Assembly: GCA_021852135.1 (NCBI GenBank)
Contig: JAJZOB010000048.1
Location: 1 to 49,168, forward strand
Reading direction: 5' to 3'
From: Nanobdellota archaeon
Lineage (GTDB): Archaea > Nanoarchaeota > Nanoarchaeia > Parvarchaeales > Parvarchaeaceae
Length of the DNA: 49,168 bases
A program made the translations under genes and the position numbers. Below are positions 32,405 through 40,208 of the stretch, piece after piece (the stretch's first letter is position 1; every line of letters begins with the position of its first letter). The notes below the pieces were generated by a model. It made no database searches, was not told where the DNA came from, and saw only the letters and a list, made by a program, of their open reading frames with translations.

Positions 32405-33421
32405 TTATTTATAAACAAGGTTACCGTAATATTCTCTCGCATGCTTGTTTATTTTATGCTCCAATGTTTCGTTGTGGTCTATTATGTGTGTCACTGAAAA
32501 GTGCTTTGCAGTAAGTAAATCCGCTATAAGAGAACGATGGCAATTCCATGGCAATACCTCTGCGCACATTATTGCAATTCTTTTTTTAGCAGATAGTTTA
32601 GCTAGCTTAGCGATCCCTTCTTTAAACTCCTTTTTCTGCATGTAATCAGCAAAACCTCTGAAAGAACTGTTTTTCCAGAAGGTATTAATTGAATTTTTAC
32701 TGGCTTTTCTGAGGCCTCCTAATTCTTTAAATTGTTTATACCCTATCCCATTTTCAACTAAAACAGTCTTTAAATTATCAGAGTTAAACTGGGGGTTATG
32801 CCTAGACTTTGCTATTGTTCTTATGTCTACAATTTCTTCAATGCCATATTCCTTTATAATGTCTATAAAATTGGTAATATCTCTTGTTGAATGTCCAATT
32901 GTAAATACCCTTCTTTCTTTCGTTTTGTGTATGTTTTTTATACGTTCTAATCCGTCAATTTTTTTGATTACTTCCCAGGTTTCCGGTGGTAGCAATTCTT
33001 CCACTTTTTTGTTCTCTGTAATCAACCTTCTTATTCTGGTTCCAGAGAATTTATTCTTTTCAAAATTCTTTATACTTTTTACTTCTTTTTTGTTTTTAGT
33101 TAGTATATCATATACAAGCCTATTTTTAGTGTAGCATGAATCAAAGTAACCGACAGTGTCTATCAAGCTTTTAAACCATTTGTTATTAGAATTTTTATCT
33201 TCTACCCCAAAAATCAAAAAATTTTTGATATTTTCTTTTTTCAAAGATCTTTCAACCATCTCCTTCCTCTCTTCAAAAGTAAATGGGTTTCGATTTGTAA
33301 ATGAAACTTGTTTGCTGCCTATTGCTATTTTAATAGTATCTGCTTTTTTAGCTATTGAAAGTACCGTATTGAAGTGTCCTTTATGGAATGGCTGAAATCT
33401 TCCAATAAACAATATCTCCAT
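32405..33421 (-). CDS. nadM: NMN adenylyltransferase-DUF488 fusion
   Basis: A 338-residue fusion. Residues ~1-165 are an archaeal NadM-type nicotinamide-nucleotide adenylyltransferase: GRFQPFHKGH (7-16) is the HxGH nucleotidyl-transfer motif, and FSGTRIRRLI matches the ISSTxIR motif. From ~168 to the end is a DUF488 domain (FTIGHSTRDITNF, VDIRTIAKSRHNPQF, GLRKASKNS, MCAEVLPWNCHRSLIADLL). NadM makes NAD from NMN and ATP. DUF488 proteins are of unknown function; their conserved Cys/His residues suggest an enzyme. The frame is continuous across the joint. Confidence 0.9.
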   Translation of the reverse strand: MEILFIGRFQPFHKGHFNTVLSIAKKADTIKIAIGSKQVSFTNRNPFTFEERKEMVERSLKKENIKNFLIFGVEDKNSNNKWFKSLIDTVGYFDSCYTKNRLVYDILTKNKKEVKSIKNFEKNKFSGTRIRRLITENKKVEELLPPETWEVIKKIDGLERIKNIHKTKERRVFTIGHSTRDITNFIDIIKEYGIEEIVDIRTIAKSRHNPQFNSDNLKTVLVENGIGYKQFKELGGLRKASKNSINTFWKNSSFRGFADYMQKKEFKEGIAKLAKLSAKKRIAIMCAEVLPWNCHRSLIADLLTAKHFSVTHIIDHNETLEHKINKHAREYYGNLVYK

Positions 33422-33467
33422 AGGATTATCTCACTTTACAATTATTAAAGTAATTTTTGCCGTTTAT

Positions 33468-34802
33468 CTACAATTTATAATCTAAATCTTGTTTGAATTT
33501 TTCAAGGTAAAACTGTTTTTCGTTATAGTCAGCAAGATAAAGGCAATTGTCCATTGCTTCTTTCAAGCAGGAGGTCGCTCCGGGAGAAGGCGTCACTGAA
33601 AACAGGGCGCCGTCACCTTCTATTGCAGTTCCACCTAACGCAAGCTGCTTTTTGTTTGTGTCTATTATTTGTGGTCTGATACCTCCTACATTCTCCGCAA
33701 GCTTAAGATCATCAGGTTTGAGTGAAGGCACTATCTTGTTTACTTCATTCTTAGTAAAAGATATCTTACCAATAAACGGTATAGAGTAAATCAAGTTTTC
33801 CTTGACAATTTTTGATATCGTCTTATCAAATAGTATGTTTTCTAGGCTCTTCGCAGTGTCTTCATTGAAGTTAAGTGAGCGGAAGTAATCTGGCATCGAA
33901 TATATGTTTCCCTTTTCAAGTTCAGGATATATGTTAACTGTAGGCCCGAACCTAGTTATATTTGGATCTGTAATGTCTGGATCTCCATGTACAGCTGCAA
34001 AAGGAATGCCTTCTCTTTCGACTCTGTAAACCTTTCCGTTTAGTACTTTTTTTGAGTAATAGAATTTCCCGCCAACAGACAGTATTCCTAGGTTCTTTCC
34101 GTATCCTAATTTTTTGGCGAAGAAAAGACTATATGCACCAGCGGTTACTAATACAGAATCCGAAAGAAATTCATTTTTGTTTGTTTTTACAGTATAACCT
34201 TGAGAAGTTTTCTTTATCTCTTTTACTTCTTCATTGAATTTTGCTTTAAATGAGTCTCTTTGCATGGCTATTTCCATAAAGGACTTTGATAGGTTATGAT
34301 AATCAACCATGTATCCGTTATCCGTGAAAAGCGCGAGTAAATTTTCATTTTCTTCTCTTCCTTTTACTACATTTGGCTCAACCCTCGCAATATCCTCTTT
34401 TTTGTCTAGTTTTTTGACGTATGGGAATATCTCCTTGAATTCTGAGTCATATCTTTTCTCGAGTTTATCTATTTCGTTATCTCCAACCGCAAGAGTCATT
34501 TTCTGGCAGTTCTGTATGACATTTTTTCTTTCATCTTCACTTAATTCCTTATTTGCATAACTTACGACTAATTTTGCATTTTCCTTGGTCTCTTTTGTTT
34601 TTTCTATTGAATAGTTTGTTTCTATCTCTCCAGAATGAAGAGTCTGGCTGTTGTTGTTGCTGTTTGAGTTAAGCAGTGCAACGTCCTTTTCCTTCTCTAT
34701 TATAAGCACGTCTTTGAATTCAGAATATCTGCTTAGAGCATACATGCTTGCTGTGCCAACGACGCCTGCCCCGATTATTATTATTTCATACTTTTTTGTC
34801 AT
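33468..34802 (-). CDS. FAD-dependent dehydrogenase, malate:quinone oxidoreductase-like
   Basis: A 444-residue flavoprotein. The dinucleotide motif GAGVVG is at 11-16, the second glycine region is in SVLVTAGAYSLFFAKKLGYG, and a C-terminal GGVRP-like GGIRPQIID and a VTPSPGATSCLKEAMDNCLYL stretch match Mqo/L-2-hydroxyglutarate oxidase proteins. The N-terminal NSQTLHSGEIETNYS motif is also of this group. It probably oxidises malate or a related 2-hydroxyacid and feeds electrons to quinones at the membrane. The exact substrate is uncertain. Confidence 0.82.
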   Translation of the reverse strand: MTKKYEIIIIGAGVVGTASMYALSRYSEFKDVLIIEKEKDVALLNSNSNNNSQTLHSGEIETNYSIEKTKETKENAKLVVSYANKELSEDERKNVIQNCQKMTLAVGDNEIDKLEKRYDSEFKEIFPYVKKLDKKEDIARVEPNVVKGREENENLLALFTDNGYMVDYHNLSKSFMEIAMQRDSFKAKFNEEVKEIKKTSQGYTVKTNKNEFLSDSVLVTAGAYSLFFAKKLGYGKNLGILSVGGKFYYSKKVLNGKVYRVEREGIPFAAVHGDPDITDPNITRFGPTVNIYPELEKGNIYSMPDYFRSLNFNEDTAKSLENILFDKTISKIVKENLIYSIPFIGKISFTKNEVNKIVPSLKPDDLKLAENVGGIRPQIIDTNKKQLALGGTAIEGDGALFSVTPSPGATSCLKEAMDNCLYLADYNEKQFYLEKFKQDLDYKL

Positions 34803-34950
34803 GGTATTTTAACAAATTGCTAAAATTTAATTGTTTCATATCAAAAAATTGGTAGGCAGTCTTATGCATACCTTAAGCTTTGCGTTGTTTTTAATTTTTG
34901 AAAATTAAAGTAGTAATATTGATCTTACCTTATTATTTTGTAGGTAAAAA

Positions 34951-35691
34951 ATGAATAAAAAAGAAATTATAGAGTTTATGAATCGAAAATATGGTCATAT
35001 TGACTTAAACAGTATTGCAAAAGAAAGAACTGGAAATACAAATGCTCTTTCTGTGGAGCTTGCTAGATATGTTGTAGAAACCGATAAGTTGAATATATTT
35101 TTAGTTGCCACAAATGCAAGAAAAAGGGCGCCGGTTTATTTATCCATTTCAAATAGCATAAAACGTTCTTTGGGTATAAGCTCAATAAAAACTAATGTAA
35201 CTCTTAGTAAAATAACTGGGTTTTGTAGTGACGTTATAACAAAGAAATCCTACACTTTCAATTTAAGCAAAGAGGAAAGATTATTGTTCAAGCTTAATGG
35301 CGCAAAACCGTCGAAATACTTTTTAGAGGGTAAAAAGTATAATACTGCTGTAGAAATGTTAGAATCAAAAAATTACATAAAACATACCCTAAATGGAAAT
35401 AAAACTTCGTATTATATAATGAAAGAGGGGCAGGGAAAAATAGATGAGATTCTTGGAAAATTATTTGGCTACCCAAGCTGCTGCATAAATGCATTTATAC
35501 AGGGTAATATGAAATTTTCGTCAGGTATAAGACAGATAAATAAATTTGCTTCAAGTAATATACCAGAATACATAAAATACGGTTTAAATAAGGATTTTTT
35601 ACCGTATGTTAAATGTAGCTCAAAATGCAAAGCATCTAAAAATTTGGCAAAACATATCCATGAATATATTAAATTAGTAAATGCTATTTAA
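34951..35691 (+). CDS. DUF483-family protein
   Basis: A 246-residue protein with the archaeal DUF483 signature LFGYPSCCINAF (~170-181; CC pair) and further C-terminal cysteines (VKCSSKCKASKN) that could bind metal. The N-terminal ~165 residues contain a segment (EMLESKNYIKHTLNGNKTSYYIMKEG) that may be a degenerate winged helix. Function unknown. The intergenic stretch before it holds a small hairpin-capable sequence (34890-34909). It converges with tRNA-Gly, the gap being 1 nt. Confidence 0.75.
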   Translation: MNKKEIIEFMNRKYGHIDLNSIAKERTGNTNALSVELARYVVETDKLNIFLVATNARKRAPVYLSISNSIKRSLGISSIKTNVTLSKITGFCSDVITKKSYTFNLSKEERLLFKLNGAKPSKYFLEGKKYNTAVEMLESKNYIKHTLNGNKTSYYIMKEGQGKIDEILGKLFGYPSCCINAFIQGNMKFSSGIRQINKFASSNIPEYIKYGLNKDFLPYVKCSSKCKASKNLAKHIHEYIKLVNAI

Positions 35692-35692
35692 T

Positions 35693-35763
35693 TGCGGTCA
35701 GCGGGATTCGAACCCGCGTTCTCAGCTTGGAGGGCTGATGTTCTACCACTATACTATGACCGC
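35693..35763 (-). tRNA. tRNA-Gly (TCC)
   Basis: On the minus strand: acceptor GCGGTCA/TGACCGC with discriminator A, anticodon stem TCAGC/GCTGA with loop CCTCCAA (anticodon TCC), T arm GCGGG-TTCGAAT-CCCGC. CCA is not encoded. Two oddities: position 33 is C instead of the near-universal U, and the D stem is weak (G10-C25 and U11-A24, then an A-A mismatch). Confidence 0.9.
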
Positions 35764-35798
35764 ATTTTAAGAATCTGTCTACAAACAGATAAATATCT

Positions 35799-36410
35799 TT
35801 ATTTTTGCACATTAGATTTTGAGAGGTATACGGGCACACTGTAATTATCATATTCCTTTAATAGCTTTCTTCCGAAGATAATCCTTGACAGTGCCTCAGC
35901 TTCCATTTTTGCCCCGTTTAATGCATTGTGCGGTTTAGGCTCAGATGGCAAGCCTACATAGTTGAATACATAATCTGAGTTTATGCCAGTTTTTTCGTTT
36001 TTTAATGGGATCTTTAGGTTTCTGCTTAGCATAGATGCATAAACAAGTGAATGGGTATCCAAGACTCTGTACCCAAATGAGAAATCAATGTTGTATCTTT
36101 TGAATGAATAATTCAAGAATGTCGCATCAAAATTTACATTATGGCCACTTATAGTTTTGTCTTCTACTGGTTTCATCCATTCAATAAATTCATTTAATAC
36201 ATTTTCCAAAGTTTTCTTTTTTGGGTCGTTTAAATCTTCTTTCTTGAAACCATTTACATTCAAGGCTTCTTCCGTATATTCCTTGTCTTTTTCGATTCGG
36301 CATTCCTGATAAAACTGTCTTTCAGGGTTAGAGAAATCAACTGCCCCTATACTTAATATCGAATGCTTATACGGATTCGTTCCAGAGGTCTCCAAGTCTA
36401 TAACTATCAT
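35799..36410 (-). CDS. DEDDh-fold exonuclease-like protein lacking the last Asp
   Basis: A 203-residue RNase T/DnaQ-like protein. Exo I is D5-E7 (VIDLETSGT), Exo II is in GHNVNFDATF, and a further Asp lies in VLDTHSLVY. The final motif, normally HxALxDA, reads HNALNGAKMEAE: the histidine is present but the catalytic Asp five residues later is Gly. It may be inactive, or another acid may take over. The fold is otherwise complete. It lies opposite the Lrp-like gene at 36471, with a shared intergenic promoter region. Confidence 0.8.
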   Translation of the reverse strand: MIVIDLETSGTNPYKHSILSIGAVDFSNPERQFYQECRIEKDKEYTEEALNVNGFKKEDLNDPKKKTLENVLNEFIEWMKPVEDKTISGHNVNFDATFLNYSFKRYNIDFSFGYRVLDTHSLVYASMLSRNLKIPLKNEKTGINSDYVFNYVGLPSEPKPHNALNGAKMEAEALSRIIFGRKLLKEYDNYSVPVYLSKSNVQK

Positions 36411-36435
36411 ATTATTTCAATAATATAGGTTGCAT

Positions 36436-36447
36436 AAAGCTTAAATA
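36436..36447 (+). promoter_or_regulatory. BRE/TATA of the rpoN unit
   Basis: AAAGC followed by TTAAATA, 24 nt before the ATG at 36471, typical for a leaderless archaeal transcript. Confidence 0.6.
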
Positions 36448-36470
36448 GATTGATTTGACATTAAATAGCA

Positions 36471-36698
36471 ATGGTAAAAGCCATTGTACTGGTCAACATT
36501 GCCCCGGAGAAAACGGAAAAAACCTTTGAAAATGTCAAAAAACTTTCAGAGGTTAAGGAAGCTTTTCAGGTTTATGGTGAGTACGATGCCGTTTTCGTTA
36601 TAAACACTAAGACAACTCATGATATACAGGAGTTTGTCAGAAAAATAAGGAAAATGAATGGCATAATGCGAACAGTTACAGTTATAGAAATGATATGA
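36471..36698 (+). CDS. Stand-alone Lrp/AsnC ligand-binding (RAM) domain
   Basis: A 75-residue RAM domain with no helix-turn-helix (AIVLVNIAPEKTEKTFENV, VYGEYDAVFVINTKT). It is a second such protein in the window, different in sequence from that at 30337. Its stop overlaps the start of the RNA polymerase subunit gene by 4 nt (ATGA), so they are translationally coupled. Confidence 0.9.
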   Translation: MVKAIVLVNIAPEKTEKTFENVKKLSEVKEAFQVYGEYDAVFVINTKTTHDIQEFVRKIRKMNGIMRTVTVIEMI

Positions 36699-36886
36699 TA
36701 CCGATGAGATGTTATAGTTGTGGGAAGCCTTTGTCGCAGTATTGGGAGAAGTATAAAGAAGGCATAGCAGATAAATCCCCTAAGGAAGTTTTAGATGAGC
36801 TTGGGATAAAAAGATACTGCTGCAGGGCCGTCTTTCTTGGAACAGTGGACGAAGACAATATAATAAACTTTTCAAACATGGAGTAA
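36695..36886 (+). CDS. rpoN: RNA polymerase subunit N
   Basis: A 63-residue subunit homologous to eukaryotic Rpb10. It has the zinc-binding CYSCGK near the N-terminus and the RYCCRAVFLG motif, together four cysteines, and the MIPMRC start is canonical. It is part of the archaeal RNA polymerase assembly platform with subunits D, L and P. Confidence 0.97.
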   Translation: MIPMRCYSCGKPLSQYWEKYKEGIADKSPKEVLDELGIKRYCCRAVFLGTVDEDNIINFSNME

Positions 36887-36904
36887 TCCGTTACAATATA
36901 AAAA

Positions 36905-36917
36905 TACGCTTAAATAC
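36905..36917 (+). promoter_or_regulatory. BRE/TATA deciding the GTG start at 36940
   Basis: TACGC followed by TTAAATAC, about 25 nt before the GTG at 36940. The spacing supports a leaderless GTG-started gene. Confidence 0.5.
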
Positions 36918-36939
36918 TACTTGTTTTCATTATTTTTAG

Positions 36940-37392
36940 GTGGTTTATAAGAAAACTAGCCTAGAAAACAGATTACTGCTTAATACTATAGATAATGTTC
37001 CTCCTAATAAGAAAAGATTGCTTAATGAGATATTCAAGCTTAACAGCGACTGCAAAGAGAATCACAGTCCATTCTTTATAGATAATTTGGAAAAATTCGT
37101 TTATAGTATGAAAGGCAGTATCAGCTCAGAAGCAAGCTATAAAATAGAGGAAATCGTGGAAAACATCGAATTTATCTATAATCTAAAGGAATTAAAGAAA
37201 GACTATAAATTCGGGAATCTTCCTGAAAAGGGGGAGGAAGAAAATATAGCAGAGCTGTGTAAAATAATTGCAGACAACTGCGAAAGGCTAAGCTACAAAC
37301 AACTTAGCGCCGCTGCGAGTTTAGTCCATTATCTAAGCACTTCTAATGAATGGGAAAAAGTTAATTATCTTCACTTACTGAATTATCATTAA
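36940..37392 (+). CDS. Hypothetical all-helical protein
   Basis: A 150-residue soluble, charged, predominantly helical protein beginning with GTG. It has no membrane segment or known motif. The start is chosen from the BRE/TATA spacing. No obvious operon partner. Confidence 0.6.
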   Translation: MVYKKTSLENRLLLNTIDNVPPNKKRLLNEIFKLNSDCKENHSPFFIDNLEKFVYSMKGSISSEASYKIEEIVENIEFIYNLKELKKDYKFGNLPEKGEEENIAELCKIIADNCERLSYKQLSAAASLVHYLSTSNEWEKVNYLHLLNYH

Positions 37393-37482
37393 CGTTTTAA
37401 TGCATACTTCTTGTAAAAATTACAATAAAATCGGCGAGTTTTCTGTAATATTTATATATAAGTTTAATCCTAGTCTTAAAAG

Positions 37483-38052
37483 ATGGCTGCGCTAACCTAC
37501 AATGAAAGATTTAATTCTTTGGTTTTTGTAATAACCGAAAAGGCAAAGAAGCTTGACAGCATAACAAAAATGCCCGCTGAGCAGGTCTCTACGGATTCGC
37601 AATCCTTTGAAATGTACGGTATGCTTCCGGACTTTGAAAAGATTTACAGAAAAGATTACGTTGATTCGCTTTTCCTACTTAGAAGGCTTGTAGGAAAGGA
37701 TATCTTGGTGTCTGATCTGAAGAAGCTGGCGGAATCAAAGAAAAGCGGAGCACTGCAATCTTACCTGGAAGGAATTTTAAAAGAGAATGGCAATTGCGTA
37801 GTACAAAATAAGTATAATGGTTCAATAGACTACTTCTTTCCCGTAAGAAACGAGATTAATAAATTTTACATTTCTAGCGAAAGAATAACTTTCTTTTCTG
37901 GCCCAAGTTTTTATTTTGAGAAAAGTTCTGGCAAATTTTATGATTACTCTAGAATTGGTGAAAATGAAGTAAAGTTAGGTGAGTTGATACTAAAGAATAT
38001 ATCTGAGGAAGAGCAGCGACTTAAGCTTAAAAATTACTATAATGAGGAATAG
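37483..38052 (+). CDS. Hypothetical protein
   Basis: A 189-residue soluble protein: a helical N-terminus (~1-110) and a beta-rich part (~115-165: NGSIDYFFPV, NKFYISSERITFFSGPSFYFEKSSGKFYDY), ending in a charged helix. Family not recognised. A TATA-like TATTTATATA lies upstream near 37450. Confidence 0.6.
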   Translation: MAALTYNERFNSLVFVITEKAKKLDSITKMPAEQVSTDSQSFEMYGMLPDFEKIYRKDYVDSLFLLRRLVGKDILVSDLKKLAESKKSGALQSYLEGILKENGNCVVQNKYNGSIDYFFPVRNEINKFYISSERITFFSGPSFYFEKSSGKFYDYSRIGENEVKLGELILKNISEEEQRLKLKNYYNEE

Positions 38053-38093
38053 AATAACTTATTATATAAGAATGAATATTCTTTACGTTGTAT

Positions 38094-38168
38094 GGGGCGG
38101 TGATCTAACTTGGTTATGATGCCAGACTTGGGCTCTGGATGTTCCGGGTTCAAATCCCGGCTGCCCCA
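38094..38168 (+). tRNA. tRNA-Pro (TGG)
   Basis: Cloverleaf with acceptor GGGGCGG/CTGCCCC (one G-U) and discriminator A, anticodon stem CCAGA/TCTGG with loop CTTGGGC (anticodon TGG), and T arm CCGGG-TTCAAAT-CCCGG. Encoded CCA is absent. The D stem is short (ATC/GAT). Confidence 0.93.
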
Positions 38169-38183
38169 TTTTTACTTTTCTAA

Positions 38184-38192
38184 TGTATTTAA
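38184..38192 (+). promoter_or_regulatory. TATA-like element of the DUF4870 gene
   Basis: TGTATTTAA, about 25 nt before the ATG at 38214, downstream of tRNA-Pro. Consistent with a leaderless transcript. Confidence 0.4.
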
Positions 38193-38213
38193 GCTTGAAA
38201 CCCGAAAAATTAT

Positions 38214-38561
38214 ATGGATAAAGAACAAGGAGATATAACATACATTTTTACGTACTTGTTATCCTGGCTTAGCGGTATTATTGTATTTGTTACAAAGGGA
38301 CAAAATGATAAAAGGATGAAGTTCCATTCATTACAAGCAATATTCTTGGGTATAATAGCGATTGTGCTTGATTTTGTGTTGTTTTTTATTCTTTATTTGG
38401 GTCCGCTTGTTGCTTTTCTAATCTGGGCTTATGGCATGTACATAGCTGTAAAGGCGTATGAAGGAGAGGATGTAAAAATACCGTTTATAGCAGATTATTC
38501 TGCCAAATATTCTGGCTACACTCCTAAAAATGCAATGCCGAGCCAAAAGAATAAAATATAA
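38214..38561 (+). CDS. DUF4870-type small membrane protein
   Basis: A 115-residue membrane protein with three hydrophobic segments. YLLSWLSGIIVFVTK near the start, the conserved MKFHSLQAIFLG (KFHxxQA) motif and FLIWAYGMYIAVKAYEGE match DUF4870 (Tic20-like) proteins. The role is unknown. Single gene. Confidence 0.85.
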   Translation: MDKEQGDITYIFTYLLSWLSGIIVFVTKGQNDKRMKFHSLQAIFLGIIAIVLDFVLFFILYLGPLVAFLIWAYGMYIAVKAYEGEDVKIPFIADYSAKYSGYTPKNAMPSQKNKI

Positions 38562-38678
38562 AGGAAAGGTATTACAAAATTTTATGATTTTATTGACAGG
38601 CCATACTTTTCAACTACAGGATAAATCTAAGCTGACTTATTCGTGGTAAAGAAATTACGTGAAGAAAACCGGCCATAG
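38562..38678. other. Non-coding stretch beside truncated genes
   Basis: I see no gene, repeat or clear signal in these 117 nt. They separate the DUF4870 gene from the truncated minus-strand frame that ends at 38679. Confidence 0.3.
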
Positions 38679-38924
38679 CTATCTTTCACTAATTCCTTCC
38701 CGAAGGAGCATCTGTATTTCTTGCGGACTTTTAAATTCAGTTTCTACATATAAGGGGTTGTTCATTGGAGAAAATATCGCAAGAGAATAAAGTACTATAA
38801 CCAAAATGCTGGATAATGCGATGTAGGCAATGTATGCTATCCAGAAGGAAAGTGTCAAAGAATGTTTCCTTTTGGTATATGCTGGTTTTATAAGAGAACC
38901 GTATTGTTTTTCTGCAGATAACGG
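38679..38924 (-). pseudogene. Truncated membrane-protein gene (5' end missing)
   Basis: An 81-codon open frame with no ATG at its start, bounded upstream by TAA at 38925-38927. It encodes a charged segment (EKQYGSLIKPAYTKRKHS), one strong membrane helix (FWIAYIAYIALSSILVIVLY) and a charged tail ending ISER. The composition is clearly protein-like. It runs head to head with the truncated methyltransferase frame beginning near 38929. Possible short starts (TTG near the helix) would delete the charged segment. I read it as a gene that lost its 5' end, or an unusual small gene. Confidence 0.45.
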
Positions 38925-38928
38925 TTAA

Positions 38929-39339
38929 TCTACCAGCTTGTTCAGTGCGATAGGCTATGCAAAGACCGCAGCGCAGTTAAGAAATGCCTTGTCCGAATTT
39001 TATAAGCACTTGAATCCTGGTGGAATTTGCATAATAGACGCTTGGTTTAACAAGGAGCATTGGAGAGTTGGCTCAGTACATCTTCACAGCTATGATGGGG
39101 ATGCCGTTAAAATAGCCAGAGTTGGTTACTCTGCCATAAAGGGAGAACTGTCAATTTTGGATGAACATTACCTCATAGCGGAAAAGAACAAAGGGGTTAT
39201 GTATGTCCCAGATAAAAGCGAGCTAAGACTTACGGAAAGGAAGGAGTTCTTACAGTTATTAAAGGAGGCTGGTTTCCAGCCAATTCTGCTAAAAGAAGCC
39301 ATAATGGGAAGGGATCGGTACCTAGGAATAAAGGAATGA
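38929..39339 (+). pseudogene. 3' part of a SAM methyltransferase gene
   Basis: About 136 codons matching the C-terminal half of a class I methyltransferase: the post-II strand region (STSLFSAIGYAKT, as in family segments CLFSSIGYV), then FYKHLNPGGICIIDAWF, the typical 'LkPGG.lii' strand, and the C-terminal RLTERKEFLQLLKEAGF. The N-terminal GxGxG SAM-binding part is absent, and an in-frame TAA lies just before the preserved region. A TTG at 38938 could start translation, but the product could not bind SAM normally. It is probably a remnant after deletion. Confidence 0.65.
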
Positions 39340-39390
39340 CCTTTGTTTTATTGATTAAAGTATTTATTACACAGTTACACTATCAATAAA

Positions 39391-39867
39391 ATGGTGGTTT
39401 ACAGGAATCTTGATGAGATAATATCTGATTTTAAGAGCAATAAGACATTCTACTTAGCACATCCAACCGTGGCCCGTGATGAGATAAGAGAATGGGAGAT
39501 TTGGGTAGAGAAAAAATATAATATAACTCTTCTTAACCCATTTTTTGATAATTACAGGAAGGACTCAACAGAATTAAAGGAAGGCAAGATTTACACGCAG
39601 AACCTTGATTACAAGTTTATAGTGGAAGAGGATTTAAGGGCTATAGACAGGTGCGATGGCGTTCTTGCAATTCTTACTGAAAACAGCATAGGCACGGCAA
39701 TGGAGCTTTTTTATAATTCGGTTCATTTGTCCAAGCCTACTTACATAATAATAGAAGACAGTAAGCTAATGCACCATCCTTGGATGAAATACATTGCTTC
39801 TTACCCCCCATTTAAAAATAGGGAAGAGTTCACAAAAGAAGTTTTGGAAAATTGTATTAAAGAATAA
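39391..39867 (+). CDS. Nucleoside 2-deoxyribosyltransferase-like protein
   Basis: A 158-residue protein of the nucleoside deoxyribosyltransferase/TIR-like fold. FYLAHPTV near the start, then DLRAIDRCDGVLAILTENSIGTAMELFYN (~86-114), where the catalytic Glu of the GTxxE motif and the Asp of RCDG are conserved. Family enzymes exchange bases on deoxynucleosides or hydrolyse deoxynucleotides. The middle is slightly longer than in bacterial forms. The specific substrate is unknown. Confidence 0.78.
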   Translation: MVVYRNLDEIISDFKSNKTFYLAHPTVARDEIREWEIWVEKKYNITLLNPFFDNYRKDSTELKEGKIYTQNLDYKFIVEEDLRAIDRCDGVLAILTENSIGTAMELFYNSVHLSKPTYIIIEDSKLMHHPWMKYIASYPPFKNREEFTKEVLENCIKE

Positions 39868-39886
39868 AATAAAAAGTATAAGGTAT

Positions 39887-40075
39887 TTAGAAGAACCCTT
39901 TCTTCTCCTTTATTGCGGCTTCTACCTTTTGCATAACATCAGGAGGAATTGGGTCCATACCATGTTTCTCTTTAGCATGCTTTGCTATCAATGGCATGAG
40001 TTCTTCCTTTGTTTTTGCCTTGGTCTTAAAGCCACAGTCCATCCCTATGTCTTTACATTCGAATGTGTATGACAT
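39887..40075 (-). CDS. DUF1059 small protein
   Basis: A 62-residue DUF1059 protein: FECKDIGMDCGFKTKAKTKEEL with two cysteines and HAKEKHGM with two histidines form a probable zinc-binding C-C-H-H set. Small DUF1059 proteins are common in archaea; function unknown. A strong Shine-Dalgarno GAGGTG (40081-40086) lies 5 nt before the start. Confidence 0.9.
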   Translation of the reverse strand: MSYTFECKDIGMDCGFKTKAKTKEELMPLIAKHAKEKHGMDPIPPDVMQKVEAAIKEKKGFF

Positions 40076-40208
40076 AACACCACCTCAAATCTTTATTGGA
40101 TTTTAGCCGATAAATAGGTTATTTTGTATTTTTATTGCTACTGGGTAGAGATTCTTTCATCGAAATAAATAGTTTTTAAATAAGTAGTTTATTAAAAATG
40201 TTTATAAT

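Noticed and set aside
34890..34909. Short inverted repeat TTTAATTTT/AAAATTAAA as terminator
   Set aside because: It is nearly all A/T in AT-rich DNA, so it may be by chance; no following T run in a clear gene context.
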